This document shows positions 24,337-33,416 of a stretch of 64,000 nucleotides of DNA, piece after piece. The notes below the pieces were generated by a model. The model made no database searches and was not told where the DNA came from. It saw nothing but the letters and a program-made list of their open reading frames with translations. The DNA is from Chloroflexota bacterium (lineage in GTDB: Bacteria; Chloroflexota; UBA6077; FW602-bin22): positions 62,001-126,000 of the forward strand of contig SCUE01000034.1 in the NCBI GenBank assembly GCA_004297775.1, in the 5' to 3' direction. The position numbers and the translations under genes were made by a program. Position 1 is the first letter of the stretch, and every line of letters starts with the position of its first letter.

Positions 24337-25535
24337 CAGCGCGACGTTCGGCGCGGACACGGGCGGCGCGGTTGGGCGAGGCCGAGAGCCGAGTCGGATC
24401 GGCCAGAGCTTTGGCCGACGGTCTCCATCCGACGACGGTCTGGGCGTTCGACGACCTCGACGCAGTCGATGCCTGGTACGAGGGCCGTTCGCCCGATACG
24501 TTTCTGTACTACCGCAACGGCGGCCCGAACCCGGCCGCGCTCGAAGCGGCGGTCGCCGATCTCGAAGGCGCCGAGGCTGGCGTCGCGGCCGGCTCCGGGA
24601 TGGCCGCGATCTCCGGCGCGTTTCTGGCGGTCGCCCAGGCCGGGGATCACATCGTCTCCGATCAGAGCGTCTATGGTGGCACGACCGTCCTCCTGCGGAC
24701 CGAATTGGCCCGCCTTGGCATCGCGACGACGTTTGTCGATGCGACCGATCCGGCCGCGGTCGCGGCGGCGATCCGCCCGACGACGAAGATCGTCCACGTC
24801 GAGTCGCTCTCGAATCCACTTCTGCGTTGTCCGGATCTGTCGGTGCTGGCCGAGATCGCTCATCGCGCCGGCGCGATCCTCTCGGTCGATAACACGTTCG
24901 CCAGCCCCATCCTGCTGCGTCCGTGCGAGCACGGCGCCGACATCATCACGCACTCGCTGGCGAAGTACCTCGGCGGCCACAGCGTCGCCGTTGGCGGCGT
25001 CGCAGTCGGACGGGCGTCGATCGTGGCCGCCGCCCGCGACCGCCTCATCCGCTTCGGCGGCACGATCGGCGCCTTCGATGCCTGGATGACGCTGCAGGGC
25101 ATGAAAACGCTGCCGCTCCGAATGGCCGCCCACGCCCAGAACGGCGCGCGCGTCGCCCGTGCTTTGGCCGATCGCGCCGACATCGTTCGCGTCTATTACC
25201 CGGGCCTGACCGATCACCCCGACCATGTCGTCGCGTCGCGGCTCTTCCCAGATGGCCTGGGCGGAATGCTCAGCTTCGACGTCGGAAGCGCCGCCACGGC
25301 ACGGGCGTTCTTCGCCGCCGGCGCCGAGATCGGCATTCCGCTCGCGCCCAGTCTGGCCGATACGCGGACCACCGTATCGTATCCGGCCGGAACGTCGCAC
25401 CGCGCGCTCTCCCGCCACGAGCGATACGCGATCGGCGTCACGGACGGATTGATCCGCCTATCGGTCGGCATCGAAGACGCCGATGACATCGTGGCCGATC
25501 TCGACGCCGCGCTCACGCGCGCCAAGACGGCCTGA
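24333..25535 (+). CDS. Cys/Met metabolism PLP enzyme (cystathionine gamma-synthase type)
   Basis: A 400-residue fold type I PLP enzyme of the trans-sulfuration family. Motifs include YYRNGGPNPAALEAAVADLEGAE, GSGMAAISGAFLA, the Asp-containing SVDNTFASPILLRPCEHGADIITHSLAKYLGGH with the PLP lysine, and the C-terminal LSVGIEDADDIVADLD. Members make or break cystathionine, or act as methionine gamma-lyase or O-acetylhomoserine sulfhydrylase; the sequence does not let me choose. GAAGGAG at 24321-24327 supports ATG 24333, which overlaps the nucleotidyltransferase stop by 4 nt. It heads a sulfur amino acid neighbourhood that continues to the cysteine desulfurase at 31287. Confidence 0.87.
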   Translation: MTARRSARTRAARLGEAESRVGSARALADGLHPTTVWAFDDLDAVDAWYEGRSPDTFLYYRNGGPNPAALEAAVADLEGAEAGVAAGSGMAAISGAFLAVAQAGDHIVSDQSVYGGTTVLLRTELARLGIATTFVDATDPAAVAAAIRPTTKIVHVESLSNPLLRCPDLSVLAEIAHRAGAILSVDNTFASPILLRPCEHGADIITHSLAKYLGGHSVAVGGVAVGRASIVAAARDRLIRFGGTIGAFDAWMTLQGMKTLPLRMAAHAQNGARVARALADRADIVRVYYPGLTDHPDHVVASRLFPDGLGGMLSFDVGSAATARAFFAAGAEIGIPLAPSLADTRTTVSYPAGTSHRALSRHERYAIGVTDGLIRLSVGIEDADDIVADLDAALTRAKTA

Positions 25536-25596
25536 TAGGGTCGGCTAGACTCTCGGCCACGTCGCCAGGGAACCGGGGCGGCGAAAGGGAGCGGCC

Positions 25597-26772
25597 GTGG
25601 CAGTCTCGACCCTTGCGTTGCGCACCATCGCCGAGCAGGTCGTTCTCGATCGACGCCACTTGCACGCCCATCCCGAACTGCGCTATCAGGAGCACGAGAC
25701 GGCGCGATTCGTCGCCGAGCGCTTGCGTGCCCACGGCATCGCGGTTCAGACCGGAATCGCCGAAACCGGCGTCCTCGGCGTCCTGCAGGGTGGGCGATCC
25801 GGGAAGACGATCCTGCTGCGGGCCGACATGGACGCCCTCCCGATCGAGGAACAGAACGACGTTCCGTACCGTTCGACGGTGCCGGGGGTTATGCACGCCT
25901 GTGGTCACGACGGCCACACCGCGATCCTACTCGGCGTGGCGCGGCGATTGAGCGAGCGGCGCGCGACGCTCGCTGGCACGATCAAGTTCGCGTTTCAACC
26001 GGCCGAGGAAGGTGGCTTCGGCGGCCAGAAGATGGTCGAGCAGGGCGTCCTCGACAACCCAGTCGTCGACGCTGTGTTTGGCCTCCATCTTATGCAGGAC
26101 ATGGAGGTGGGCACGGTCGTCGCGCTTCCGGGTCCGAGCCTGGCGGCCGCCGACCGGTTCATCATTCGTGTGCAGGGGAAAGGTGGCCACGCCGCCGCGC
26201 CACATCAATGCATTGACGCGACGCTCATCGCGGCGAATATCACCGTCGCGCTGAACCAGATCGTGTCGCGCGAGGTGAAGCCGCTCGATCCGGCCGTCAT
26301 CACGGTCGGCATGAGCCACTCAGGCACAGCGCAGAACATCATCGCCGACACGGCTGATTTGCGCGGAACGGTGCGCACCTACGATCCCGAGTTACGCCAG
26401 AGGCTCGCCCGACGCATCCAGGAGGTCGCCCTCGGGATCGCGTCCGCGATGGGCGGCAGCGCGACTTGCGAGTACAGCGTCGGCTACCCACCGACCGTCA
26501 ACGAGCCGGTCATGACGGCGATGGTCGCCGATGTCGTTCGCGAGCGCATTGGCCCGGACAGATTGATCGACGGCGAACCGCGGATGGGCGCCGAGGATTT
26601 CAGCTACTTCCTCGAGAAGAAGCCCGGCTGTTACTTCTGGCTCGGCACGCGCAACGAGGAGCGCGGACTCATCTGGGGGAATCACCATCCGAAGTTCGAC
26701 ATCGACGAAGCGGCGCTGCCGATCGGCATCGATCTGCTGACGGCCGTCGCCGAGCGATACCTCGCCAGCTAG
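25597..26772 (+). CDS. M20 N-acyl-L-amino acid amidohydrolase (first of two paralogues)
   Basis: A 391-residue M20D peptidase-family deacylase (hippurate hydrolase/N-acetyl-amino acid deacetylase type). Metal-site motifs are VMHACGHDGHTAILLG (Cys and His ligands), FQPAEEGGFGGQKM (catalytic Glu pair), LHLMQDMEVG (His) and the late GAEDFSYFLEKKPGC. The start is GTG 25597. It is followed 39 bp later by a close paralogue. The pair lies between a cystathionine-synthase-type enzyme and the cysK-cysE-nifS cluster, which suggests deacylation of N-acyl or S-modified cysteine/methionine derivatives, as M20 enzymes do in Bacillus sulfur-salvage operons. Confidence 0.88.
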   Translation: MAVSTLALRTIAEQVVLDRRHLHAHPELRYQEHETARFVAERLRAHGIAVQTGIAETGVLGVLQGGRSGKTILLRADMDALPIEEQNDVPYRSTVPGVMHACGHDGHTAILLGVARRLSERRATLAGTIKFAFQPAEEGGFGGQKMVEQGVLDNPVVDAVFGLHLMQDMEVGTVVALPGPSLAAADRFIIRVQGKGGHAAAPHQCIDATLIAANITVALNQIVSREVKPLDPAVITVGMSHSGTAQNIIADTADLRGTVRTYDPELRQRLARRIQEVALGIASAMGGSATCEYSVGYPPTVNEPVMTAMVADVVRERIGPDRLIDGEPRMGAEDFSYFLEKKPGCYFWLGTRNEERGLIWGNHHPKFDIDEAALPIGIDLLTAVAERYLAS

Positions 26773-26811
26773 CGCCGCCGACACGCGGACGCGTCACGAG
26801 AGGGTAGGAAC

Positions 26812-27993
26812 GTGGTCAGCACATCAGTCGCCAGTCTCCGCAATGTTGCCGAGCAGGTCGTCCTCGATCGTCGGCACTTGCACGTGCACCCGGAGCTCGG
26901 CTTCCAGGAGCGCCAGACCTCGCGCTTCATCGCCGATCGATTGCGGGCACTCGGCATCGAGACGCGTACCGGCATCGCCGAGACCGGCGTCGTCGGAATT
27001 ATCCGCGGCGGCCGGCCCGGCAAGACGGTCCTCTTGCGGGCCGATATCGATGCCCTTCCGATCGAGGAAGAAAACGACGTTCCGTACCGCTCGACGGTAC
27101 CGGGCGTCATGCACGCCTGCGGCCACGATGGACACACCGCGATCCTGCTCGGCACAGCCCAGGTCCTGTCCGAACGTCGCGCGAACCTGCGCGGCAACGT
27201 CGTTCTAGCGTTTCAGCCATGCGAGGAAAAGCCGCCTGGCGGGGCGCAGGCGATGATTGCCCAGGGCGTCATGGATGACCCGAAGGTGGACGCGGTCTTC
27301 GGCCTCCACCTTTCGCAGGAGCTGCCGGTCGGAACAGTCGCGGCGCGGCCAGGACCGATCATGGCCGCGGCCGACATGTTTCGACTGGAGATCGCCGGTA
27401 AGGGCGGCCACGCCGCCCGGCCCCACGAATGCGTTGACGCCGGACTCGTCGCCGCGCAGGTCATGGTGGCGCTCCACGCGCTGGTCGCGCGCGAGGTCAA
27501 TCCGCTCGATCCGGCCGTCATCACGATCGGGATGATCCAGGCCGGCACGGCGCCGAACATCATTCCCGACCGGGCGCTCCTGCGTGGCACGACCCGAACC
27601 TTCGATACCGAGTTGCGCGAGCGACTGGCGCGCCGGATCGAGGAGGTCGCGACCAGCGTTGCGGCGGCGATGCGGGCGACCTGCGTCTGCACCTATGAAT
27701 GGGGATACCCTTCCGTCGTCAACGAGGCGGTGTCGACCGCGTTCGTCGCCGACATCGCCCGGAGTGTCGTCGGTGAGGCGCGCCTGGTTGAACGCGATCA
27801 GTCCATGGGCGGCGAGGATTTCGCTTACTTCCTCCAGCGCGCTCCGGGCTGCTTCTTCAACGTCGGCACCCGCAACGAAGACCGTGGCCTGGTCTGGGGC
27901 CACCACCACCCACGATTCGACATCGACGAGGCGGCGCTGCCGGTCGGCGTCGAGATGTTCACCCGCATCGTCGAGTCGTACCTGAGAGGCTGA
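26812..27993 (+). CDS. M20 N-acyl-L-amino acid amidohydrolase (second paralogue)
   Basis: A 393-residue tandem duplicate of the preceding gene with the same motifs: VMHACGHDGHTAILLG, FQPCEEKPPGGAQAM, LHLSQELPVG and GGEDFAYFLQRAPGC. The region after the catalytic Glu pair differs (EEKPPGG against EEGGFGG), which may reflect a different substrate pocket. GTG 26812 is used. Nearly identical stretches such as the SSTVPGVMHACGHDGHTAIL region show recent common descent. The transcript probably ends in the 357-bp gap before cysK. Confidence 0.88.
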   Translation: MVSTSVASLRNVAEQVVLDRRHLHVHPELGFQERQTSRFIADRLRALGIETRTGIAETGVVGIIRGGRPGKTVLLRADIDALPIEEENDVPYRSTVPGVMHACGHDGHTAILLGTAQVLSERRANLRGNVVLAFQPCEEKPPGGAQAMIAQGVMDDPKVDAVFGLHLSQELPVGTVAARPGPIMAAADMFRLEIAGKGGHAARPHECVDAGLVAAQVMVALHALVAREVNPLDPAVITIGMIQAGTAPNIIPDRALLRGTTRTFDTELRERLARRIEEVATSVAAAMRATCVCTYEWGYPSVVNEAVSTAFVADIARSVVGEARLVERDQSMGGEDFAYFLQRAPGCFFNVGTRNEDRGLVWGHHHPRFDIDEAALPVGVEMFTRIVESYLRG

Positions 27994-28350
27994 TATGACC
28001 AGGTGCGGCAGGATCGAAACGGCACGGGAACTTGGCAGGACCGTGCCGGAGCCAAAGGGCCGTTTACTGTGCGCCTGAGCCCGCGCCTGTTGCGGCGACT
28101 CGGAGGCGAACGTCGCCGCGTGGCGCAAGACCGTCCGGGCGTGAATGCGCCGGGCGCCGTCATGCGCCACTCACACAATCAGGGGATTCCCTGATCCGAG
28201 CCGAGCATCGCTGCTCCTCGGCTGCCGCACGATAGACAACTATTCCAGTCTGTATAGTTATGAAGCACACCACGATCGTCATTGACGCGCGGATGGCCCG
28301 GGGTCAGCCGACGCTTGGTGAAACCGGTCGGGTCGAACAGGAGATGCTCA
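27994..28350. promoter_or_regulatory. cysK leader/promoter region with hairpins and a palindromic site
   Basis: This 357-bp stretch has no convincing gene. It holds three hairpins: GGCACGG/CCGTGCC (28021-28047, 13-nt loop), ATCAGGG/CCCTGAT with a 4-nt loop (28178-28195), and GCCGAG/CTCGGC (28200-28222). An inverted repeat AACTAT-N10-ATAGTT (28238-28259) follows in an AT-richer patch. The first hairpin probably ends the M20 transcript. The inverted repeat, about 90 bp before the cysK start, is a good candidate operator or promoter core. I found no T-box or SAM riboswitch core in it. Confidence 0.5.
28238..28259. promoter_or_regulatory. Inverted repeat AACTAT-N10-ATAGTT upstream of cysK
   Basis: Perfect 6-bp arms 10 bp apart, in the only AT-rich patch of the cysK upstream region. 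The size fits a winged-helix dimer site, for example an Rrf2/CymR/IscR-type regulator, which would suit a cysK-cysE-nifS operon. The regulator is inferred, not seen. Confidence 0.4.
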
Positions 28351-29301
28351 ATGGTCAACCCAGCCACCGAGGAGCGGATCGCGCGTGACGTCACTTTCCT
28401 CATTGGCGATACACCGCTCGTGCGGCTCAACCGAGTTGTCGACGGCGCCGTGGGCGAGGTCGTCGCCAAGCTGGAGTCGTTCAATCCGGCCGGCTCGGTC
28501 AAGGACCGTATCGCCCTCGGAATGATCGATGACGCTGAGGCGCGCGGTGTGATCGATCGGGACACGGTCATCGTCGAGCCGACCAGTGGAAACACGGGAA
28601 TCGGCCTGGCGATGGTCTGCGCCGCGCGCGGGTATCGGCTGATCCTCACCATGCCGGAGACGATGAGTGTCGAGCGGCGGGTGCTGGTGAAGGCGTTCGG
28701 CGCCGAGCTGGTGCTGACGCCGGGTCCGGAGGGGATGCGAGGCGCGATCCGTCGCGCGGAGGAGATCGCGGCCTCACACGCGAAGGCGTGGATTCCGCAG
28801 CAGTTCAAGAATCCGGCCAACCCGGCGGTCCATCGCGAGACGACGGCCGAGGAGATCTGGCGCGACACGGCCGGCAACCTGGACGTGTTCGTCGCTGGCG
28901 TCGGCACGGGCGGGACAATCACCGGCGTCGGTCAGATTCTCAAGCCGCGCCGGCCACAGCTGCGCATCGTGGCGGTCGAGCCGGCGGCGTCGCCAGTCCT
29001 CAGCGGCGGGACGCCTGGTCCGCATCAGATTCAGGGCATCGGCGCGGGTTTCATCCCAGACGTGTTCGACATGGCTGTCGTGGACGAGGTGGTCAAAGTT
29101 ACCAACGACGAAGCGCTCACGATGGCGCGGCGACTCGTGACCGAAGAAGGGCTTCTGGTCGGCATTTCGTCCGGTGCGGCCGCCCACGCCGCGATTCAGG
29201 TGGCGAAGCGGCCGGAGATGGCCGGCCGCCGCGTCGTCGTGGTCCTGCCCGACGTCGGCGAGCGCTACCTCAGCTCGGCGCTGTTCGCCCATCTGGGTTG
29301 A
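28351..29301 (+). CDS. cysK: Cysteine synthase (O-acetylserine sulfhydrylase)
   Basis: A 316-residue fold type II PLP enzyme. [12 protein letters not shown], the PLP lysine in [15 protein letters not shown], the substrate loop [13 protein letters not shown], the phosphate-binding [12 protein letters not shown] and [11 protein letters not shown] are all present. It makes cysteine from O-acetylserine and sulfide. ACAGGAG (28338-28344) supports ATG 28351. Its stop shares one base with the ATG of cysE, so the two subunits of the cysteine synthase complex are translationally coupled. Confidence 0.93.
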   Translation: MVNPATEERIARDVTFLIGDTPLVRLNRVVDGAVGEVVAKLESFNPAGSVKDRIALGMIDDAEARGVIDRDTVIVEPTSGNTGIGLAMVCAARGYRLILTMPETMSVERRVLVKAFGAELVLTPGPEGMRGAIRRAEEIAASHAKAWIPQQFKNPANPAVHRETTAEEIWRDTAGNLDVFVAGVGTGGTITGVGQILKPRRPQLRIVAVEPAASPVLSGGTPGPHQIQGIGAGFIPDVFDMAVVDEVVKVTNDEALTMARRLVTEEGLLVGISSGAAAHAAIQVAKRPEMAGRRVVVVLPDVGERYLSSALFAHLG

Positions 29302-30068
29302 TGAAGGCTGACGTGTTCGGCCAACTGTGGGCGCGTATCCGGCGCGGGCGGCGGTCAGTTCTCGAAGACGTCGCGGCCGTGTTGGAGCGCGACCCGGCGG
29401 CGCGCAGCGCGGCGGAGGTGGTTCTGTGTTATCCGGGGCTGCACGCGCTCTGTCTGCACCGCCTATCGCATACCTTGTACCTGCGCCGATGGTTTCTGGT
29501 GGCACGCGTCCTGTCGCACGTGGGCCGCACGATCACCGGCGTCGAGATCCATCCCGGCGCCACCATCGGGCGGCGGGTCGTAATCGACCACGGTATGGGC
29601 GTCGTAATCGGCGAAACGGCCGTGATCGGCGACGACGTGCTGCTCTATCAGGGCGTGACGCTCGGGGGAACCAGCCTCGAGAAGAAGAAGCGGCACCCCA
29701 CGCTCGGCAGTAGGATCGTCGTCGGGGTCGGCGCGACGATCCTGGGCAACATCGAGGTCGGGGACGACGCACGGGTCGGGGCGGGAGCGGTCGTGATGCG
29801 GCCGGTCGAGCGCGGTTCGACGGTCGTGGGTGTGCCGGCACACCCAGTCCACCTGCAGCGGCCCGCGCCGACTCCGATGCCCAATCTCGACCACGTCAAT
29901 CTGCCTGACCCGGTCGCTGAAGCGGTGAGCGTCCTCCTTGCCCGAATCCAGCGACTGGAAACGGAGCTGCACGTCTTGCACGGTAAGAACCACACCCACG
30001 ACCGCGCCAAGCGTCAGAACCACGAGGATGCGGCGTCCGTCCTGGCACGGAGCACCGACCGCGGCTGA
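29301..30068 (+). CDS. cysE: Serine O-acetyltransferase
   Basis: A 255-residue CysE. An N-terminal helical part ([32 protein letters not shown]) leads to the left-handed beta-helix of hexapeptide repeats: [45 protein letters not shown], with the catalytic His in DHGMG. It acetylates serine to supply CysK. The C-terminal tail after the helix (about residues 190-255) is longer than in the minimal enzyme and hydrophilic, and lacks the classic C-terminal Ile that inserts into CysK. Start ATG 29301 overlaps the cysK stop (TGATG). Confidence 0.92.
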   Translation: MKADVFGQLWARIRRGRRSVLEDVAAVLERDPAARSAAEVVLCYPGLHALCLHRLSHTLYLRRWFLVARVLSHVGRTITGVEIHPGATIGRRVVIDHGMGVVIGETAVIGDDVLLYQGVTLGGTSLEKKKRHPTLGSRIVVGVGATILGNIEVGDDARVGAGAVVMRPVERGSTVVGVPAHPVHLQRPAPTPMPNLDHVNLPDPVAEAVSVLLARIQRLETELHVLHGKNHTHDRAKRQNHEDAASVLARSTDRG

Positions 30069-30099
30069 GACCGAGCTTCATCACTATGGAGGTGACCCG

Positions 30100-31287
30100 A
30101 TGACCGATAGCGATAGAGGTTTCGCTGCCCGGGAGGCGCCGGAGCCGCGAGCCCCAATCTACCTGGACTACAACGCGACGACGCCGGTCGATCCGGAGGT
30201 CGCCGACGTCATCGGCACGCACCTGCGCGGCACGTTCGGTAATCCATCGAGCAGCCACGCGTACGGCGCGGCGGCGCACCGGACGCTGGCGGAGGCGCGG
30301 AGCCACGTGGCGAAGCTGCTCGGCGCTGCGTCCGACGAGATCGTATTCACCGCTGGCGGCTCGGAGAGCGACAACCTCGCGATCAAAGGGGTCGTCTTCG
30401 CCCGGCGCGGGCACGGCGATCACATAATCACGACCGCGGTCGAGCACCCGGCGGTCCTGAACACGTGCCGCTGGTTGGCCGCGCGGTGTGGCGTCCGGCT
30501 GACAGTACTGCCGGTCGACGGCCACGGCCAGGTCGACCCGGACGCGGTCGCGAGGGCGATCGAGTCCGGCACCGTGCTCGTGACGGTCATGCACGCCAAC
30601 AATGAGGTCGGAACGCTCAACCCGATTGCCGAGATCGCGCGAATCTGCCGCGAGCGCGCTGTGACGCTCCACACCGACGCGGCCCAGTCTGTTGGCAAGG
30701 TCCCGACACAGGTCGAGCATCTCGGCGCCGACTTGCTGACCGTCGCCGGCCACAAACTCTACGCGCCCAAGGGCATCGGTGCGCTCTGGATACGCGAGGG
30801 CGTGGTCCTCGACTCGCTCGTGCATGGCGCAGGGCATGAACGCGGCCATCGCGCCGGCACAGAGAACGTTCCCTACGCTGCCGGGCTCGGCCACGCGTCG
30901 TCGCTCTGCGCCGACCGACTGGCGGTCGAGTCGGAGCGCCTGAGCGCGCTGCGTGATCGGCTCCACGCACGCCTTGCCGAGGCGGTGCCGGGGCTGTCGC
31001 TCAACGGGCACCCGCGCGACCGCCTGCCGAACACGCTGAACGTCAGCTTTCCCGGAGTCGACGGCGAAGAGCTGCTAGCGGCGACACCCGAGGTGGCCGC
31101 TTCGACCGGCTCGGCCTGCCACGCCGGCCGCACCGACCCCTCCGGCGTCTTGACGGCGATGGGCCTGCCCTCGGCGCGGGCGCTGGGCGCGGTCCGGTTG
31201 ACGGTCGGTCGCTGGTCGACCGAGGCGGAGGTCGACTGCGCGGCCGAGCTGTTGGCCGCGTCCTGGCGAAAGCCGCGACGCGCCTGA
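30100..31287 (+). CDS. Cysteine desulfurase (NifS/IscS type)
   Basis: A 395-residue PLP-dependent desulfurase that converts cysteine to alanine and a protein persulfide for FeS or thio-cofactor synthesis. It has YLDYNATTPVDPEV, the PLP-site VEHPAVLNT, HTDAAQSVGKVP, the PLP lysine in VAGHKLYAPKGIGALW, and the catalytic Cys in TGSACHAG (about residue 335). The Cys-loop and the YAPKG motif place it in the NifS/IscS class. GGAGGTG (30088-30094) before ATG 30100 is strong. It is the last gene of the cysK-cysE-nifS operon; no IscU partner is encoded here. Confidence 0.92.
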   Translation: MTDSDRGFAAREAPEPRAPIYLDYNATTPVDPEVADVIGTHLRGTFGNPSSSHAYGAAAHRTLAEARSHVAKLLGAASDEIVFTAGGSESDNLAIKGVVFARRGHGDHIITTAVEHPAVLNTCRWLAARCGVRLTVLPVDGHGQVDPDAVARAIESGTVLVTVMHANNEVGTLNPIAEIARICRERAVTLHTDAAQSVGKVPTQVEHLGADLLTVAGHKLYAPKGIGALWIREGVVLDSLVHGAGHERGHRAGTENVPYAAGLGHASSLCADRLAVESERLSALRDRLHARLAEAVPGLSLNGHPRDRLPNTLNVSFPGVDGEELLAATPEVAASTGSACHAGRTDPSGVLTAMGLPSARALGAVRLTVGRWSTEAEVDCAAELLAASWRKPRRA

Positions 31288-31404
31288 TGGAAATGCGCGG
31301 CCGCACTGACCGAGCGGGCCTGGCGCCGCCGCTCACCGATCTGATGGACGGTCGCCCGGCCGGCGGGATTGCGCGCGATCGGCAGGCGCCGGCGCGATCG
31401 AGGC

Positions 31405-31689
31405 TCAGGCCGAGGGCCGTCCCGCTGTCGCGCCATTCGGCTCAGGTATCGCCGACCCGGTTCCTGACTGGGCCAGGTAATTATCCCGCGGGCTGCCTCT
31501 GCTCGGCCTGGCGGACAAGCGATCGAACCCCGCCGCGGGCCGCCGCTCGCGCCACCAATCCATGACCTCCGCGAAGACCGCGGTGAAACTGCCGACGATC
31601 ACAAGCATGAAGATGAACCCGAGAAGCAAAAGGAACAGCGCGACGCCGACGATGCCGACTGCGCTAACAAGCGCTGTGAGCACGTCCAC
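31405..31689 (-). CDS. Small membrane protein, last gene of the FeS/NrfD operon
   Basis: A 94-residue protein with one or two N-terminal membrane helices (MDVLTALVSAVGIVGVALFLLLLGFIFMLVIVGSF) and a polar tail beginning VMDWWRERRPAAGFDRL. No family is recognisable. The start is decided by the ribosome site: AAAGGAGG directly abuts an ATG at 31698, leaving no spacing, while the in-frame GTG at 31689 lies 9 nt beyond GGAGG. It is 55 bp downstream of the lipoprotein gene and runs the same way. Confidence 0.55.
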   Translation of the reverse strand: MDVLTALVSAVGIVGVALFLLLLGFIFMLVIVGSFTAVFAEVMDWWRERRPAAGFDRLSARPSRGSPRDNYLAQSGTGSAIPEPNGATAGRPSA

Positions 31690-31744
31690 GCTGTCCATCC
31701 TCCTTTCCGAGGCGGCCGTCGGCGCCGGGCCAACGGCCGCGCCG

Positions 31745-33391
31745 CTATTCCACCACCTCGATCGCTAGCCGAATTGCCGGCAAGCGATAGCCCAGCGCCA
31801 GACCGGGAGCGTCCTGGGCATACGTCAAATGCGGGAGGTTGTACTGCCATGGGTACTTGCCGTTGCCGCCGTCGTAGATCATTGGGTACAGGTCGATGAG
31901 ATGGGTCCCTGGCCCGCCGGTGGCCACGAACTCAATCGTGACGTCGCCATTGCTGTTGAAACCGCAAGCCATACCCATGTAGGCGTTGTCGTACGTCACG
32001 GCGACGCCGTTGTCAAGTTCCGTCCAACCGACGCCCTTGATCTGCACCGTGAACTTCTCGCCGGCCTTGACACGGGTCGGCGTCACGCCGACCACACTTC
32101 GCTCGACGAAGAACGGGACCTCAGCCATGATCTTGTCGTTCACCATCAGCGCCACGGCGTGCCACCCGCCGAGACCCTCAGGGATCGCGATCGTTGTGTT
32201 GACCGAGCCGTCCGACCCGACCTGGACCTGCCCCATCGGCGTCTTGATCACATCCCAACCGCCAATCACACGGTTGCCGAGCACGGTCAAGAATGCGATG
32301 TCGGCGGTGGTTCCGGCTGGCAGACCGGTGGCATTGAGCGTCGCCGAGGAAAGGATGGGGCCGTACGTCGCGGAGAGCCGAGCGTTCACGCCCGGAGCGT
32401 TCCCGCTGATCAGTGTCGTGCGCGGCGTCTTGTCTCCGGCGACGACCTTGCTCTGGTCAGGCCAATCGAGCCGTGCCTCAATTGGACCGGAGCCATCGGT
32501 TACGGTGAAAACCTGCTTGAAGGGGACAAGTTGGGCCACGGGCGACTGCTGCACGTTCAGATATGGCAGGGTGTGGCTGGCGCCGTCGACCGAGATGAAG
32601 TGCTTTCCGGCGGGTCCCGAGGCGCGGAACTGGAATACGGCCGTGCCACGAGTGGTCGTCGCCGAAATGAAGCCCGTGTATTTGTTGTCATAGGTCAGCG
32701 CGGCCGTGCTTTCGTAGGCCTTCCACCCCAGGCCGGTCACCTTGATTGTGATCAACGTGCCGACCGGGCCCTCGCTGGGGCTCATCGTGAAGCTGCGCGC
32801 CAGACGGAAGCCGCCTTTCGCGACGTCCTCGTTGTCGACTGAGATATAGATGTCGTGGAGTTCGCCGTAATCCTCGGGCGCCGGGAATGTCGCCACGAGA
32901 CGGCCCTGGCCGTCGATGGTTGTTTGCCCCAGGATTACGCGCTTGTCGGTGAACTTGCGGTCAACATATTCGATCGAATTCTTGGCCACCCTCGTGTCAT
33001 AGCTGCCATCGAGGGTCCACCACACGATGTTGGCGGCCTTTCCGGCCGGCAGTCCCTCTCCCGTCACGGTAATGCTTGACCCGACCGGTCCCCGCTCCGG
33101 GCTGGTCTTGAGCAGTTTCAGCACGCCGGCGGCCACGGTCGGCGCCGCCGGCCGGGTCGTTACGGGTGCGCCCGGACCAACGGAAGTCGGCTTTTGCGCG
33201 GCCGCGGCCGGCGCCGCCGGCTGAATCGTTGCGGTTGCGCCTGGTCCGCCGGCAGCCGGCACCGCGGACGGATCCCGCGGCGTCGCGGGCGTCCCGGCGG
33301 GAGCACAGGCCACAAGCAGGATCGTGAGGAGCGCTATGGCGGGAACGCTGACCATCGCACTGAGGACTGAACCCCGTCCATTCTCTCTCAT
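31745..33391 (-). CDS. Lipoprotein with repeated Ig-like (IPT/TIG-like) modules
   Basis: A 548-residue lipoprotein: signal with lipobox LLVAC and Cys29, a Pro/Ala/Thr-rich spacer to about residue 95, then at least three beta-sandwich-like modules. Each module starts with a phrase of the type SPERGPVGSSITVTGEGLPAG (about 100), SPSEGPVGTLITIKVTGLGW (about 200) and TPTRVKAGEKFTVQIKGVGW (about 435), a pattern typical of IPT/TIG-like Ig folds. A conserved echo, TYDNKYTGF and TYDNAYMGM, shows internal duplication. It has no cofactor motif. It belongs to the minus-strand electron-transfer operon (25 bp after the previous stop), so it is probably a surface or structural accessory protein. Confidence 0.65.
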   Translation of the reverse strand: MRENGRGSVLSAMVSVPAIALLTILLVACAPAGTPATPRDPSAVPAAGGPGATATIQPAAPAAAAQKPTSVGPGAPVTTRPAAPTVAAGVLKLLKTSPERGPVGSSITVTGEGLPAGKAANIVWWTLDGSYDTRVAKNSIEYVDRKFTDKRVILGQTTIDGQGRLVATFPAPEDYGELHDIYISVDNEDVAKGGFRLARSFTMSPSEGPVGTLITIKVTGLGWKAYESTAALTYDNKYTGFISATTTRGTAVFQFRASGPAGKHFISVDGASHTLPYLNVQQSPVAQLVPFKQVFTVTDGSGPIEARLDWPDQSKVVAGDKTPRTTLISGNAPGVNARLSATYGPILSSATLNATGLPAGTTADIAFLTVLGNRVIGGWDVIKTPMGQVQVGSDGSVNTTIAIPEGLGGWHAVALMVNDKIMAEVPFFVERSVVGVTPTRVKAGEKFTVQIKGVGWTELDNGVAVTYDNAYMGMACGFNSNGDVTIEFVATGGPGTHLIDLYPMIYDGGNGKYPWQYNLPHLTYAQDAPGLALGYRLPAIRLAIEVVE

Positions 33392-33416
33392 GCCTATCTC
33401 CGTCGGTCTGCGTCAA

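Noticed and set aside
28003..28194. 63-codon open frame between the M20 gene and cysK
   Set aside because: Basic, low-complexity product, no ribosome site, and it overlaps hairpins; better explained as leader DNA.
27994..28350. T-box or SAM riboswitch before cysK
   Set aside because: No T-box antiterminator core and no S-box conserved segments; only short hairpins are visible.
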